Assembly (NCBI GenBank): GCA_964466035.1
Contig: CAYXLR010000001.1
Span: 62,001 to 126,000 of the forward strand
DNA from: JANQEA01 sp964466035
GTDB lineage: Bacteria > Bipolaricaulota > Bipolaricaulia > UBA7950 > UBA9294
DNA: 64,000 bases
Direction of reading: 5' to 3'
Part shown: positions 48,707 to 57,410 of the stretch, in pieces
Layout of the letters: every line of letters begins with the position of its first letter
Numbering within the stretch: the stretch's first letter is position 1
The notes under the pieces: model-generated
What the model was told of the DNA's origin: nothing
Databases searched by the model: none
The model's input: the letters and a program-made list of their open reading frames with translations, nothing else
Made by a program: the position numbers and the translations under genes

Positions 48707-50015
48707 CGACGATCCGATCGACGATGAGCTCCGGAGGCGCGACCTCCGCGGTTTCCGGATCGATCGTGTAGGCCGATTCGACCATCCTGCAGGCCGCGTC
48801 GAGGTGGGTCTCGTCGTTGACGTGCAGGACGGCGAGGAGCGCGTCGTCCTCCACGCGGTCGCCGACCTTGCGAACCAGCTCGACGCCGACCGCCGGGTCG
48901 ATCGCGTCCTCCACCGTGGACCGCCCGGCGCCGAGGAGGTTGGCGGCCCGGCCGATCGCGAGCGCGTCGAGGGCCCGGACGACGCCGGACTGCTCGGCGC
49001 GGGCCTCCACCTTCCGCGCGGCGCGCGGGAGGAGGGACGGGTCGTCGATCACCGCGGGGTTGCCGTCCTGGTGGGCGATCAGCTCTCCGAACTTGGCGAG
49101 GGCGGAGCCGTCGTGGAGCAGGCGGTCGAGGCGGTCGACCGCTCCGTCTCGGTCTCGGCGGCTCCCGGCAAACAGGAGGAGCTCGGCCCCCAGCTCGCAG
49201 CAGAGGCCGGACAGGTCTTCGGGGCCCTCGCCGCGGAGGGTGTCGATCGCTTCCCGGACCTCGAGCGCGTTCCCGACCATCCGACCGAGCGGCTGCGACA
49301 TGTCGGTGATCAGCGCGGCCATCTTCCGCCCGAGCTTGCTGCCGATGGCGACGAGCGAACCGGCGAGCCGCCGCGAGTCCTCGAGCTTCGGGAGGAACGC
49401 GCCGGCGCCGGTCTTGACGTCGATCACGATCGCTTGGGCCCCGCCGGCGATCTTCTTCGACATGATCGACGCGACGATCAGCGGGAGGGAGTCGACGGTC
49501 GCCGTGACGTCGCGCAGCTCGTACAGGATCCGATCGGCCGGGACCATGTCCGCGGTGTGGTCGGCGAGGGCGAGCTTCGTCTCGCGGACGAGCTCGAGGA
49601 ACCGGTCGCGCGACAGGTCGGTCCGGAAGCCGGGAATCGATTCGAGCTTGTCGATCGTCCCCCCGGTGTGGCCGAGGGCGCGGCCGGAGAGCTTCCCGAC
49701 CGTCAGGCCCGCGGCGGCGAGGAGCGGGATGAGGACCAACGTCGTGGTGTCGCCGACCCCGCCGGTCGAGTGCTTGTCGACGGTGAATCCGCCCAGCTCC
49801 TCCGGGGTGAACATCGACCCGGAGTGGGCCATCGCGTCGGTGAGATCCGCCGTCTCCTCGTCGGTCATGCCTCGGAGGCGGATCGCCATCAGGAGCGCCG
49901 AGCTCTGGTAGTCGGGGATCGTCCGGCCGACGGTTCCGCCGATCCAGTGTTCGATCTCCTCACGGGTCAGCGTTCCCCCGTCGCGCTTCTTGGCGATCAG
50001 ATCGATCGTGTTCAT
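48696..50015 (-). CDS. deoA: Pyrimidine-nucleoside / thymidine phosphorylase
   Basis: 439 aa. Signature SGRALGHTGGTIDKLESIPG (residues 110-129), phosphate-binding KHSTGGVGDT (81-90) and the usual alpha plus alpha/beta layout. It splits (deoxy)uridine or thymidine with phosphate to base and (deoxy)ribose-1-phosphate. Convergent with cdd and 11 bases downstream of the GNAT gene. Thymidine versus general pyrimidine specificity is not decided. Confidence 0.93.
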   Translation of the reverse strand: MNTIDLIAKKRDGGTLTREEIEHWIGGTVGRTIPDYQSSALLMAIRLRGMTDEETADLTDAMAHSGSMFTPEELGGFTVDKHSTGGVGDTTTLVLIPLLAAAGLTVGKLSGRALGHTGGTIDKLESIPGFRTDLSRDRFLELVRETKLALADHTADMVPADRILYELRDVTATVDSLPLIVASIMSKKIAGGAQAIVIDVKTGAGAFLPKLEDSRRLAGSLVAIGSKLGRKMAALITDMSQPLGRMVGNALEVREAIDTLRGEGPEDLSGLCCELGAELLLFAGSRRDRDGAVDRLDRLLHDGSALAKFGELIAHQDGNPAVIDDPSLLPRAARKVEARAEQSGVVRALDALAIGRAANLLGAGRSTVEDAIDPAVGVELVRKVGDRVEDDALLAVLHVNDETHLDAACRMVESAYTIDPETAEVAPPELIVDRIVGGS

Positions 50016-50026
50016 GAAAATCCATT

Positions 50027-50533
50027 CTAGAACGAGGGTTCGTCGCGTTCAACCGAGAGCTGGTAGAGGAGCGTTTCGCTTTGCCGAAACCCGAGCGACT
50101 CGTAGAGGGCACGCGCGGCCTCGTTGTTTGGGCGGGTCAGGAGGCGGATCCCGGCGAGCCCGAGTCCGCGGGTGAGGCCGACGGCCGAGCGGGTCAGCGC
50201 CGTGCCGATCCCGCGCCGTCGGTGCTCGGCGAGGACGTGCAGCTCGTCGAGGTAGAGGAATCCGACGCGTCGGTCGAGCTTGGGGACGCGCGTTAGGACG
50301 ACGAGGCCAACCGCTTGATCGACCGTGTAGGCGAGTAGGAACCAGACCGAATCGGAGGCGAGGGCGTCGTATCGCGACAGGCTCTCGGCCATGCCGCGCG
50401 GTGCGCGGTCGGTGGCCTCCGGGTCCTCCGGACGGTCCTCGGCCTCGATCCGCGCGACGAGCGCCTCCAGCGCGGCCCGGTGCTCCGCGGTGGCTCGGAC
50501 GATCGTGATCTCGCTGTCCCTGCTCTCCGTCAC
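50027..50533 (-). CDS. GNAT-family N-acetyltransferase
   Basis: 168 aa. Acetyl-CoA loop HRRRGIGTALTRSAV (R/Q-x-x-G-x-A motif) and the later LTRPNNEAARALYESLGF. The GTG start at 50533 has a TATCGT box ending 6 bases upstream and no Shine-Dalgarno, so it seems leaderless. It precedes deoA by 11 bases and is probably co-transcribed with it. Substrate unknown. Confidence 0.85.
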   Translation of the reverse strand: MTESRDSEITIVRATAEHRAALEALVARIEAEDRPEDPEATDRAPRGMAESLSRYDALASDSVWFLLAYTVDQAVGLVVLTRVPKLDRRVGFLYLDELHVLAEHRRRGIGTALTRSAVGLTRGLGLAGIRLLTRPNNEAARALYESLGFRQSETLLYQLSVERDEPSF

Positions 50534-50539
50534 GCCGAG

Positions 50540-50545
50540 ACGATA
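50540..50545 (-). promoter_or_regulatory. -10 box of the GNAT gene, leaderless
   Basis: Minus strand TATCGT ends 6 bases before the GTG at 50533. A -35 is not clear. Confidence 0.4.
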
Positions 50546-50628
50546 CTTCACCGGCCGCGGATTCGGAAGCGCGATCGATCGATGCAACCCGGTGCGGCGC
50601 GGTATACTCTGCCCCTGGAGGTGGAGAG

Positions 50629-50841
50629 ATGCCGAGCTTCCCGAGGTTCCTCTTCCGGGTGAAGGACCGACAGATCGAGGAAGAAGCGCAGAAGATGGTC
50701 GACGCGTACGGGATCAAGGACATCGAGATCCGCCGGGACGACACGATCAAGGACGCCTGGCTCGAGGACAACGTCGCGCTGAAGACGACGTTTGGCCTGG
50801 AAGACATCCAGGAGTATCTGGAGAACCTGGCCGGTGGTTAG
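50629..50841 (+). CDS. Hypothetical small protein (70 aa)
   Basis: 70 aa, highly charged, with FRVKDRQIEEEAQKMVDAYG and DIQEYLENLAGG. GGAGGTGGAGAG Shine-Dalgarno and an upstream TATACT (50603-50608) make it a likely real gene. It is convergent with the permease gene, with a 21-base gap. I do not recognise it. Confidence 0.6.
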   Translation: MPSFPRFLFRVKDRQIEEEAQKMVDAYGIKDIEIRRDDTIKDAWLEDNVALKTTFGLEDIQEYLENLAGG

Positions 50842-50862
50842 CCGGCTTGGTTTTAGGGACCG

Positions 50863-52101
50863 TCAGTTGAGCCGCTCGCGCAGCCGCGACGAGCTGTAGT
50901 CCATCGCCCAGACGGCGAGCATGATGAGGAGCATCAAAACGATCGCCTGATCCCAGACCCAGTTCCTCGTAAGCTGAATCAGTCTCTGCCCGATCCCGCC
51001 GCCGCCGACGAGGCCGATGATCGTCGCCATCCGGACGTTGATGTCCCACCGGTAGATCGTGAACGAGAGGTACGGGTTGATGATCTGCGGGACCACCCCG
51101 TACAGGATGACCTGCAGGCCGTTCGCCCCGGTGGCGCGGATCGCCTCGATCGGACCCGGATCGATCGATTCGAGGCGCTCGGAGTAGAGCTTGGTCAGGT
51201 CGGCGACCGAGTGGACGAACAGCGCCAGGGCGCCCGCGAATGCGGCGGCGCCGGTCCTCACCCAGACGACGAAAATGATCGCCCAGATGATCGGCTCGAT
51301 CGATCGGACGACGCTCATCAGGACGCGGAGGACCGTGTACACGGTCCGTCCGACGATTCCCCGCGCGAGGTTCCTCGCAGCGAGGAAGCTCAACGGAACG
51401 GCGACGAGGACGCCGAACAGCGTCGCCATGAACGCCATGAACAGCGTGACGATCAGGAGGCGAACCCCGAGGCCGAGGATCGACCAATCGGGGTGGAAGA
51501 TGCGGTCCCAGATCTCCGCGGTGGCCCCGGCGTTGGTGAACAGCTTCACGAGGTCGACTTGGGTGAACAGGGCGGACGCGAGGAACATCGCCGCCGCGAG
51601 CGCGACGAGCGCGACCGTCCAGCTGGTCCGGTACCACGGCTTGCGCACGTCCGGCAGCTCGGCGGCGCTGCCCGATCGGAATCCGGAGAACCGGTCGTGC
51701 CACGGCGTGTAGCGGGCCGTGGCCAGGGTCGGGAAGAGGAGGAACGGGACGCCGTGAAGGAGGACGACACGGAGCAGGCGGCGTCCGAACAGCGCGCGCC
51801 CGTCGCGCGCGTCGATCAGCCGACGGCCGAGGAGGCGCATCCCCGGGCTGACGGCGAACGCCTCCCAGACGAGCGCGAGCTCGAGGCAGGCGACCAGCAT
51901 GATCCACGGTGCGACGGAGACGAAATCGCGCGTTCCGTGGACGAGATCGCTCCAGATGAACGACGCCAGGCCCCAGAGGGCGATCAGGACGAGGAAGTCG
52001 GACAGGAGGACACCGAGGTCCCTCCGGTACGCCCGGAGCGCCTTGCCCCAGTTGGGGCGCGCGCTCATGAACCCGGCGTGGTACCGATCCTGGGGCGTCA
52101 T
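50863..52101 (-). CDS. phnE: PhnE-type ABC permease with N-terminal RDD-like domain
   Basis: 412 aa. The C-terminal part (about 180-412) is a standard PhnE permease with the EAA-like IEAIRATGANGLQVILYGVVPQI loop and YRWDINVRMATIIGLVGGGGIG. The N-terminal 130 residues carry RDD-like membrane helices (LLGRRLIDARDG … WHDRFSG) that ordinary PhnE lacks. ATGA overlap with the second permease. It probably forms a heterodimer with it. Phosphonate is only the family default: no C-P lyase genes are seen. Confidence 0.88.
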   Translation of the reverse strand: MTPQDRYHAGFMSARPNWGKALRAYRRDLGVLLSDFLVLIALWGLASFIWSDLVHGTRDFVSVAPWIMLVACLELALVWEAFAVSPGMRLLGRRLIDARDGRALFGRRLLRVVLLHGVPFLLFPTLATARYTPWHDRFSGFRSGSAAELPDVRKPWYRTSWTVALVALAAAMFLASALFTQVDLVKLFTNAGATAEIWDRIFHPDWSILGLGVRLLIVTLFMAFMATLFGVLVAVPLSFLAARNLARGIVGRTVYTVLRVLMSVVRSIEPIIWAIIFVVWVRTGAAAFAGALALFVHSVADLTKLYSERLESIDPGPIEAIRATGANGLQVILYGVVPQIINPYLSFTIYRWDINVRMATIIGLVGGGGIGQRLIQLTRNWVWDQAIVLMLLIMLAVWAMDYSSSRLRERLN

Positions 52102-53408
52102 CCGATCTTCTCCCTCACCCTGGCGCTGATGTAATCGAGCGCCCAGACGACCACGACGATCACGAAGATCACGGCCCCGACGTAGTTCCACGCCTCGGGG
52201 ATCCTACCGACCTCGTTCTTGAAGTAGAACAGAAGCGTGCCGATCCCGCCGCCGCCGACGAGCGCGATGACCGTCGCCATCCGGATGTTGATGTCCCACC
52301 GGTACAGCGTGAACGCGAGGTAGGAGGGAATGATCTGGGGGATGACCCCGTACACGACGACCTGCCATCGACGGGCCCCGGTGGCGGCGATCGCCTCGAG
52401 CGGGCCGGGGTCGACGGCCTCGACCTGCTCCGAGTAGAGCTTGCCGAGGGCGGCGATCGTGTGGAGGAAGAGGGCCAGCGCGCCGGCGAACGGGTTGCCG
52501 AAACCGACCCAGACGGCGAACAGAACCGCCATCAGGATCGACTCGATCGAGCGGAGGACGTTGAACACGGTCCTCATGATCGAGTAGACGATCCAGCCGA
52601 GCGTGTTGAAGCCCATGATGTTCCGCGCCCCGAGGAAGCTGATCGGGAACGCAACGATCGCACCGGAGACAGTAGCGAAGAAGGCCATGAAGATCGTCTC
52701 GAGCATGTAGTGAAGGATCGAGAAGGTCCTGCCGGGGATGACGTTCTCCGTCAGGTAGGAGAAGTTCGGTGTGAAGAGGTCCCTCCAAATGTGCCCCGAC
52801 TTCTCGATCCGTTCGACCAGCATCTGCAGGTTGATCGCGGTGATCTTCCAGCCGAGCCAGAACGTCAGGCCGAGCAGTCCGGCGAGGAACAACCCGCGAT
52901 AGGTCGTGTACCACTTCCTCGGCTTCTCGGCCGGGAGCTCGTCCTTGACCTTGGCAATCCGGACCATCCGCCCGGTTCTTTCGGTGTCGTGGACGAGCGT
53001 TCCCAACGGTCGATCGGTGAACAGCACGAGCGGCTGGAGAACGAGGCCGACGTGGATCGCGGCGAACCGCGCGAGCCGCTGTCGGAACGGCACCGGAGCG
53101 TATCCGGGTCCGTACAGCCGCAGACCGAACAGGCCGAGCCCGATCGACTGGGCGAACGCGTGGGAAAGCACCGCCAGCTCGAACGTCGCAACGATCACGA
53201 GAGGCCAGCCCCAGCCTGGGAGCGTCAGGCGCCCGTAGAAGTTGACGTAGCGGACGTACCAGTACTTGTTCAGGAGGTACATCACGCCGTAGGCGACGAA
53301 CCCCCACGACGCCCAATCGAGCAGGAAGGCGGCGAGGCGCGGACGAAGCGCTGCCAGGCGATCCGACAGCGGACGCCTAGCGAACTTCGACTTCTTCGGC
53401 CTCTTCAC
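52098..53408 (-). CDS. phnE: PhnE-type ABC permease with N-terminal RDD domain
   Basis: 436 aa. Starts with a clear RDD pattern (RPRLAAFLLDWASWGFVAYG … GLFGLRLYG … GTLVHDTERTG), then a PhnE domain (about 200-436) with LEAIAATGARRWQVVVYGVIPQI and the YRWDINIRMATVIALVGGGGIG coupling region. It overlaps phnC by 32 bases. RDD domains on both permeases suggest an added role, such as scaffolding or cation handling. Confidence 0.88.
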   Translation of the reverse strand: MKRPKKSKFARRPLSDRLAALRPRLAAFLLDWASWGFVAYGVMYLLNKYWYVRYVNFYGRLTLPGWGWPLVIVATFELAVLSHAFAQSIGLGLFGLRLYGPGYAPVPFRQRLARFAAIHVGLVLQPLVLFTDRPLGTLVHDTERTGRMVRIAKVKDELPAEKPRKWYTTYRGLFLAGLLGLTFWLGWKITAINLQMLVERIEKSGHIWRDLFTPNFSYLTENVIPGRTFSILHYMLETIFMAFFATVSGAIVAFPISFLGARNIMGFNTLGWIVYSIMRTVFNVLRSIESILMAVLFAVWVGFGNPFAGALALFLHTIAALGKLYSEQVEAVDPGPLEAIAATGARRWQVVVYGVIPQIIPSYLAFTLYRWDINIRMATVIALVGGGGIGTLLFYFKNEVGRIPEAWNYVGAVIFVIVVVVWALDYISARVREKIG

Positions 53409-54147
53409 CGTAGATCTCCTTGAACTTCGCCGCGTCGATCTCGGCCGGGAGCCCCTCGAACACGATCTCGCCGTCCTTCAGCGCGAGGATCCGCGTCCCG
53501 TACCGTCGGGCGAGCGAGAGGAAGTGGAGGCTGGCGATCACGGTGACCCCGTCCTCTTTGTTCATCAGCTCGAGGTACTGCATGATCGAGTGCGACGTCG
53601 CCGGGTCGAGCGCCGAGACCGGCTCGTCGGCCATCAGCAGGTCCGGCTTCTGCATCAGCGCGCGCGCGATCCCGACGCGTTGCTGCTGCCCTCCGGAGAG
53701 CTCGTCGGCCCGCTTGTACGCCTGCTCCGGGATCCCGACGCGCTCGAGGCACGCGATCGCGTCGTCGATGTCTTCTTTGGTGAACCTGTGGACCGCCGAG
53801 GCGGCCGGGTTCATGTACCCGAGACGGCCGGAGACGGTGTTCGTCAGGACGGACGACCGCTTCACCAGGTTGAACTGCTGGAAGATCATCGCCATCCGGC
53901 GGCGCAGGTGACGGAGCTGCCGCGCCGGCGCCTGGGTGACGTCGACCCCGTCATACAGGATCGTCCCCGCCGTCGGCTCGATCAGCCGGTTGATGCAGCG
54001 AAGGAGGGTCGACTTCCCCGACCCAGAAAGCCCCAGAAGAACGAGGAACTCGCCGCGCTTCACGGTGAAGCTGATGTCGTTCAAGGCGAGGACTTCGCCG
54101 CGCTCGTAGACCTTCGTCAGGTGCTCGACGCGGATCAGTTCGTCCAT
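53377..54147 (-). CDS. phnC: PhnC-type ABC transporter ATPase
   Basis: 256 aa. Walker A GLSGSGKST (39-47), Q-loop FQQFNLVKRSSVLTNT (PhnC-like), signature LSGGQQQRV and Walker B LLMADEPVSALDP. It powers import by the two permeases. A 13-bp hairpin lies between it and phnD, which may lower its expression relative to the binding protein. Confidence 0.93.
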   Translation of the reverse strand: MDELIRVEHLTKVYERGEVLALNDISFTVKRGEFLVLLGLSGSGKSTLLRCINRLIEPTAGTILYDGVDVTQAPARQLRHLRRRMAMIFQQFNLVKRSSVLTNTVSGRLGYMNPAASAVHRFTKEDIDDAIACLERVGIPEQAYKRADELSGGQQQRVGIARALMQKPDLLMADEPVSALDPATSHSIMQYLELMNKEDGVTVIASLHFLSLARRYGTRILALKDGEIVFEGLPAEIDAAKFKEIYGEEAEEVEVR

Positions 54148-54170
54148 GGCGGGTCGCTCCTAGGTATAGA

Positions 54171-54200
54171 AACGCGGGAGGGAGAGATCCCTCCCGCGTT
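54171..54200 (-). terminator. Strong hairpin between phnD and phnC
   Basis: A 13-bp perfect stem (AACGCGGGAGGGA with TCCCTCCCGCGTT) and a 4-base loop. It is 3' of the binding-protein gene and lacks a T run. Probably an attenuator or a 3'-stabilising structure that raises phnD levels. Confidence 0.7.
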
Positions 54201-54227
54201 GGATTCGATCCAGCGCTGCTGGCCCGC

Positions 54228-55232
54228 CTAGTCGCGATCCGGGATCGGAAGGCCGAGAATCTCGCGGTATCCGTCGTAGAAGGAGTCGTCGATGTCGGCG
54301 ACGTCCGTCCACTCGTAGAAGTTCGGATCGCCCCACAGCGCGGCGCCCTCTTCGGTCGAGATGTGCTGCTTGACCGCCCAGACGATCAGGTCGGCGGTCT
54401 CTTCGTCGAAGTCCGGACCGAACGCCATGCAGTCGTTCGGGATCGGGCCGATGTTGTAGACGACGGCGATCTCGCGCAGGACCGTGTCGAAGTCGTACGT
54501 GTCACGGACGGCGCGGCGCAGGTCGAGACAGGTCCCGCGGAACTCCGGACGGAACAGGTCGTTGTTCCAACGGTCCCAGAGCCACAGCTCCGGGTCGTCG
54601 CCGAAGTCCCACTTCAGGTCGCAGCCGGCGGGCGCGGCAGGCGCCGAGCCGTAGCCGGTGCAGAAGTCGCCCTGGCCCTCGATCAGCGCGACCATCGAGT
54701 TGGTGTGACCGCCGGAAGTGACGACGCCGGCGAGATCGATCCCTTCCCGCTCGAAGATCATGTTCGGGAAGACGTAGCCGGACGTCGAACCGGTGTCGTT
54801 GTAGATCCAGACCTTCCCGTTGAGGTCGTCGAGCGTCTCGATTCCGCTGTCGCGGCGGGCGTAGAGGCTCGCGTAGTACCAGGCGTAGCCGTAGCGCACC
54901 GAGCCGAGGCGCGGGGAGACGTCTCCGCCGGTCCGCTCGTAGATCCGGATGTACTGGTCGGTCGTCGGGAGGCCGAACGTGTCCCCCTCGGACGCCGCGA
55001 ACGCCTCGATCATCGCCGTGTAGTCCGCCTGCAGGCTGGAGACGACGTAGATCCCGGTCAGATCGTAGATCGCCTCGGCGATCGCCTGACCGATCTCTTC
55101 CACGGTTGCACCTTCGGTCGACGGGACAAGAAGCATGTAAACCGGCTCGTCCGGGCTGTCCCCGGGCTTGCCGAAACCGATGACGCCGATGGCCAACACG
55201 GCCACCAGTGCCAGAGCCAGGACCTTACGCAT
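54228..55232 (-). CDS. phnD: PhnD-like periplasmic binding protein
   Basis: 334 aa. Signal peptide (1-20, KVLALALVAVLAIG), then a two-lobe binding fold with VYMLLVPSTEGATVEEIG, IYNDTGSTSGYVFPN (typical PhnD oxyanion loop region) and SGGHTNSMVALIEGQGDF. The AGGAGGTG Shine-Dalgarno is strong. PhnD members bind phosphonates, phosphite, phosphate or methylphosphonate. The true ligand is not shown by sequence. Confidence 0.88.
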   Translation of the reverse strand: MRKVLALALVAVLAIGVIGFGKPGDSPDEPVYMLLVPSTEGATVEEIGQAIAEAIYDLTGIYVVSSLQADYTAMIEAFAASEGDTFGLPTTDQYIRIYERTGGDVSPRLGSVRYGYAWYYASLYARRDSGIETLDDLNGKVWIYNDTGSTSGYVFPNMIFEREGIDLAGVVTSGGHTNSMVALIEGQGDFCTGYGSAPAAPAGCDLKWDFGDDPELWLWDRWNNDLFRPEFRGTCLDLRRAVRDTYDFDTVLREIAVVYNIGPIPNDCMAFGPDFDEETADLIVWAVKQHISTEEGAALWGDPNFYEWTDVADIDDSFYDGYREILGLPIPDRD

Positions 55233-55320
55233 GGTGCACCTCCTGTGCGACATACACCTCCGGGATTGCGCGGCCGAGTCCGTCTCGACCGGCGCGCTCC
55301 GATGTGATCCCCATAACGGT

Positions 55321-55349
55321 ATCGTAGACACTCGTGATCTACGAGTCAA
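55321..55349 (-). promoter_or_regulatory. Promoter of phnDCEE with inverted-repeat operator
   Basis: Minus strand TTGACT (55344-55349) and TACGAT (55321-55326), 17-base spacer. An inverted repeat ACTCGT-gatct-ACGAGT (55330-55346) fills the spacer and overlaps the -35. It is a good repressor-site candidate. Confidence 0.65.
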
Positions 55350-55359
55350 CCAGAACCTG

Positions 55360-56253
55360 TCATTCTCGTTTGTACGGCACCCCGAGCGACTTCGGGAACC
55401 GGACGCGTCCGATCGCGCCGGACACGACCAACAGCGTGATGATGTAGGGGAGCATCGACACGAACTCGCCCGGGATCGGCTTGGACGGAAGGGTCTTCAC
55501 CCACTCGGCGAGCGCTTGGAAGAACCCGAAGATGAACGCCCCGAGGAGGGCGAGGAGCGGATTCAGTCCGCTGAACACCACGCACGCGAGCGCGATGAAC
55601 CCCCGCCCGGCGGAGAGGTCCTTGGTGACCAGCCCTAGCCACGCGACGCTCATGTACGCCCCGCCGAGTCCGGCGAGGGCGCCGCCGAAAACCGCGGCGA
55701 GGAGCCGGATCCGGTTGATGTTGATCCCGGCGACGTCGGCCGCCTCGGGCGTCTCGCCGGCCGCCTTGAGCATCAGCCCGGCCCGCGTCCGCTGGAGGAA
55801 CCAGTGGATGACGACCGGCGCGATCAGTGCGAGGAGGATCATCGGGCTCATCAGCCCCATCGGCGTCCGGAGCTTCGCCAGCTCGACGGCCTTCGGGACG
55901 TCGTGGAACCCCGGCGCTCCGAGTTGAATCAGGCCGAACGCGACGAACCCGACCGCGAACAGGTTGATCCCGATGCCGGTGACCATCTGGGTCCCTCTCC
56001 AGTAGGTGTTGATCACCGCGAAGACGAGCGATACGGTGCCGCCGATTCCCATGCCGACCAACAGGCCGACGCCCGGTCCACCGAACTCGGCGGCGAGCGC
56101 GCCGCCGAACGCGCTGAGAAGGAGGATCCCCTCGAGGCCGATGTTGAACAGACCGGCCGTCTCGCCGACGATCTCGCCGGCGGCGGTCAGCGCAAGGGGA
56201 ACCATCGCGTGCAACGAGATCCGCAACAGGCTGAGGATGTCGTTAAAGCTCAT
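55360..56253 (-). CDS. BmpA-type nucleoside ABC transporter permease 2
   Basis: 297 aa, about 8 to 9 helices. BPD_transp_2 family: ETAGLFNIGLEGILLLSAF and GIGINLFAVGF, with LGAFIFGFFQAL near the end. Such permeases pair with a second, longer one. ATGA overlap with the upstream permease gene. With the BmpA-like protein they import nucleosides (family knowledge). Confidence 0.9.
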   Translation of the reverse strand: MSFNDILSLLRISLHAMVPLALTAAGEIVGETAGLFNIGLEGILLLSAFGGALAAEFGGPGVGLLVGMGIGGTVSLVFAVINTYWRGTQMVTGIGINLFAVGFVAFGLIQLGAPGFHDVPKAVELAKLRTPMGLMSPMILLALIAPVVIHWFLQRTRAGLMLKAAGETPEAADVAGININRIRLLAAVFGGALAGLGGAYMSVAWLGLVTKDLSAGRGFIALACVVFSGLNPLLALLGAFIFGFFQALAEWVKTLPSKPIPGEFVSMLPYIITLLVVSGAIGRVRFPKSLGVPYKRE

Positions 56254-57410
56254 GCGGATTCCCTCTTCTCCGAACGTCGCGTCCATCGTTTCAGCGGCTC
56301 GATCAGCTCCTCCCCGCGCTTCTTGATCATCGGGAAGAGCCGGATCAGTTCGGGGATCGACATCACAAGCACGATCGCTCCCATCACGACGCGGACCATC
56401 TCCAACGGAACCGGGTTCGACCCGTAGAACTGCATCACGCGTCCTCCGGCGTTCAGTCCGCCGAAGAAGAGCGCCGCGACGAGGATCCCGATCGGGTGAT
56501 TCCGCCCGACCATCGCCACGGCCATCCCGTCGAAACCGAGGTTCATCAGCTGCGGGAGGCCGCCTCCGCCGTAGATGGCGTAGGTCGGCGGCAGCCCCAT
56601 CACGATCGTCGCCCCGGCGAGCCCGGCGGCGATCCCGCCGAGGACGAAGCTCAGGAACATCGTCCGCTTGTTGCGGATCCCCCCGTACCGCGCGGCGGTC
56701 GGGTTCAGCCCGGCAGCGCGGACCTCGTAGCCGATCGCGGTGTGCCAGAGGAGGAAGTAGACGACCAGCGCAAACGCGATCGAGACGAAGATCGCGTACG
56801 AGAGGTCGGTTCCCCGCACGAGAACCGGGAACCGCGCCGTCATCGGAATGCTCAACGTCTTCTCCGGTCTGAGGGGGTCGACGACCACGAAGATCGCCAG
56901 GTACAGCGCCAGCCACCGGGCGATCCAGTTGAACATGATCGTCGAGATGACCTCGTGAACCCCTCGCGTCAGCTTGAGGAACGCCGGGACGAGGCTCCAA
57001 ACAGCGCCGGCGAACGCGGCGAAGATCAGGCCGGCGATCTGGTGGAGACCGGTCGGAAGGATGAAGTAGGCGACGAGGACGGAGGCGATTCCGCCGATGT
57101 ACATCTGCCCCTCGGCGCCGATGTTGAACATCCCCGATCGGAGGCAGATGGAGAACGTCAGCGCGGTCAGGATCAACGGCGTCGCTCGCGCCAACGAACT
57201 GGCGATCTCGTACGAGCCGCCGAAGGCGCCCTTGATCAGGCCGGCGTACGCCTTCCACGGGTCGAACCCGTAGAGATACATCAGGATCGCCCCGACGAGG
57301 AGCCCGACGACCGCCGCGAGGAGCGATTCGAGCGCCGGATGGAGTCCGGTCAGCGTCCGGTGAGCCCCTCGGAGCCATCGGGATCGCACGGTCGATTCGT
57401 CGCCGCTCAT
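56250..57410 (-). CDS. BmpA-type nucleoside ABC transporter permease 1
   Basis: 386 aa, longer partner with about 9 to 10 helices. SGMFNIGAEGQMYIGGIAS, VHEVISTIMFNWIARWLALY and MNLGFDGMAVAMVGRNHPIG are family hallmarks. ATGA overlaps on both sides. It sits in the inner membrane with the shorter permease. Confidence 0.9.
   Translation of the reverse strand: MSGDESTVRSRWLRGAHRTLTGLHPALESLLAAVVGLLVGAILMYLYGFDPWKAYAGLIKGAFGGSYEIASSLARATPLILTALTFSICLRSGMFNIGAEGQMYIGGIASVLVAYFILPTGLHQIAGLIFAAFAGAVWSLVPAFLKLTRGVHEVISTIMFNWIARWLALYLAIFVVVDPLRPEKTLSIPMTARFPVLVRGTDLSYAIFVSIAFALVVYFLLWHTAIGYEVRAAGLNPTAARYGGIRNKRTMFLSFVLGGIAAGLAGATIVMGLPPTYAIYGGGGLPQLMNLGFDGMAVAMVGRNHPIGILVAALFFGGLNAGGRVMQFYGSNPVPLEMVRVVMGAIVLVMSIPELIRLFPMIKKRGEELIEPLKRWTRRSEKRESA

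Noticed and set aside
52098..55232. Confident phosphonate transporter
   Set aside because: The family match is good but ligand identity is not determined, and no phosphonate catabolic gene is present in the window.
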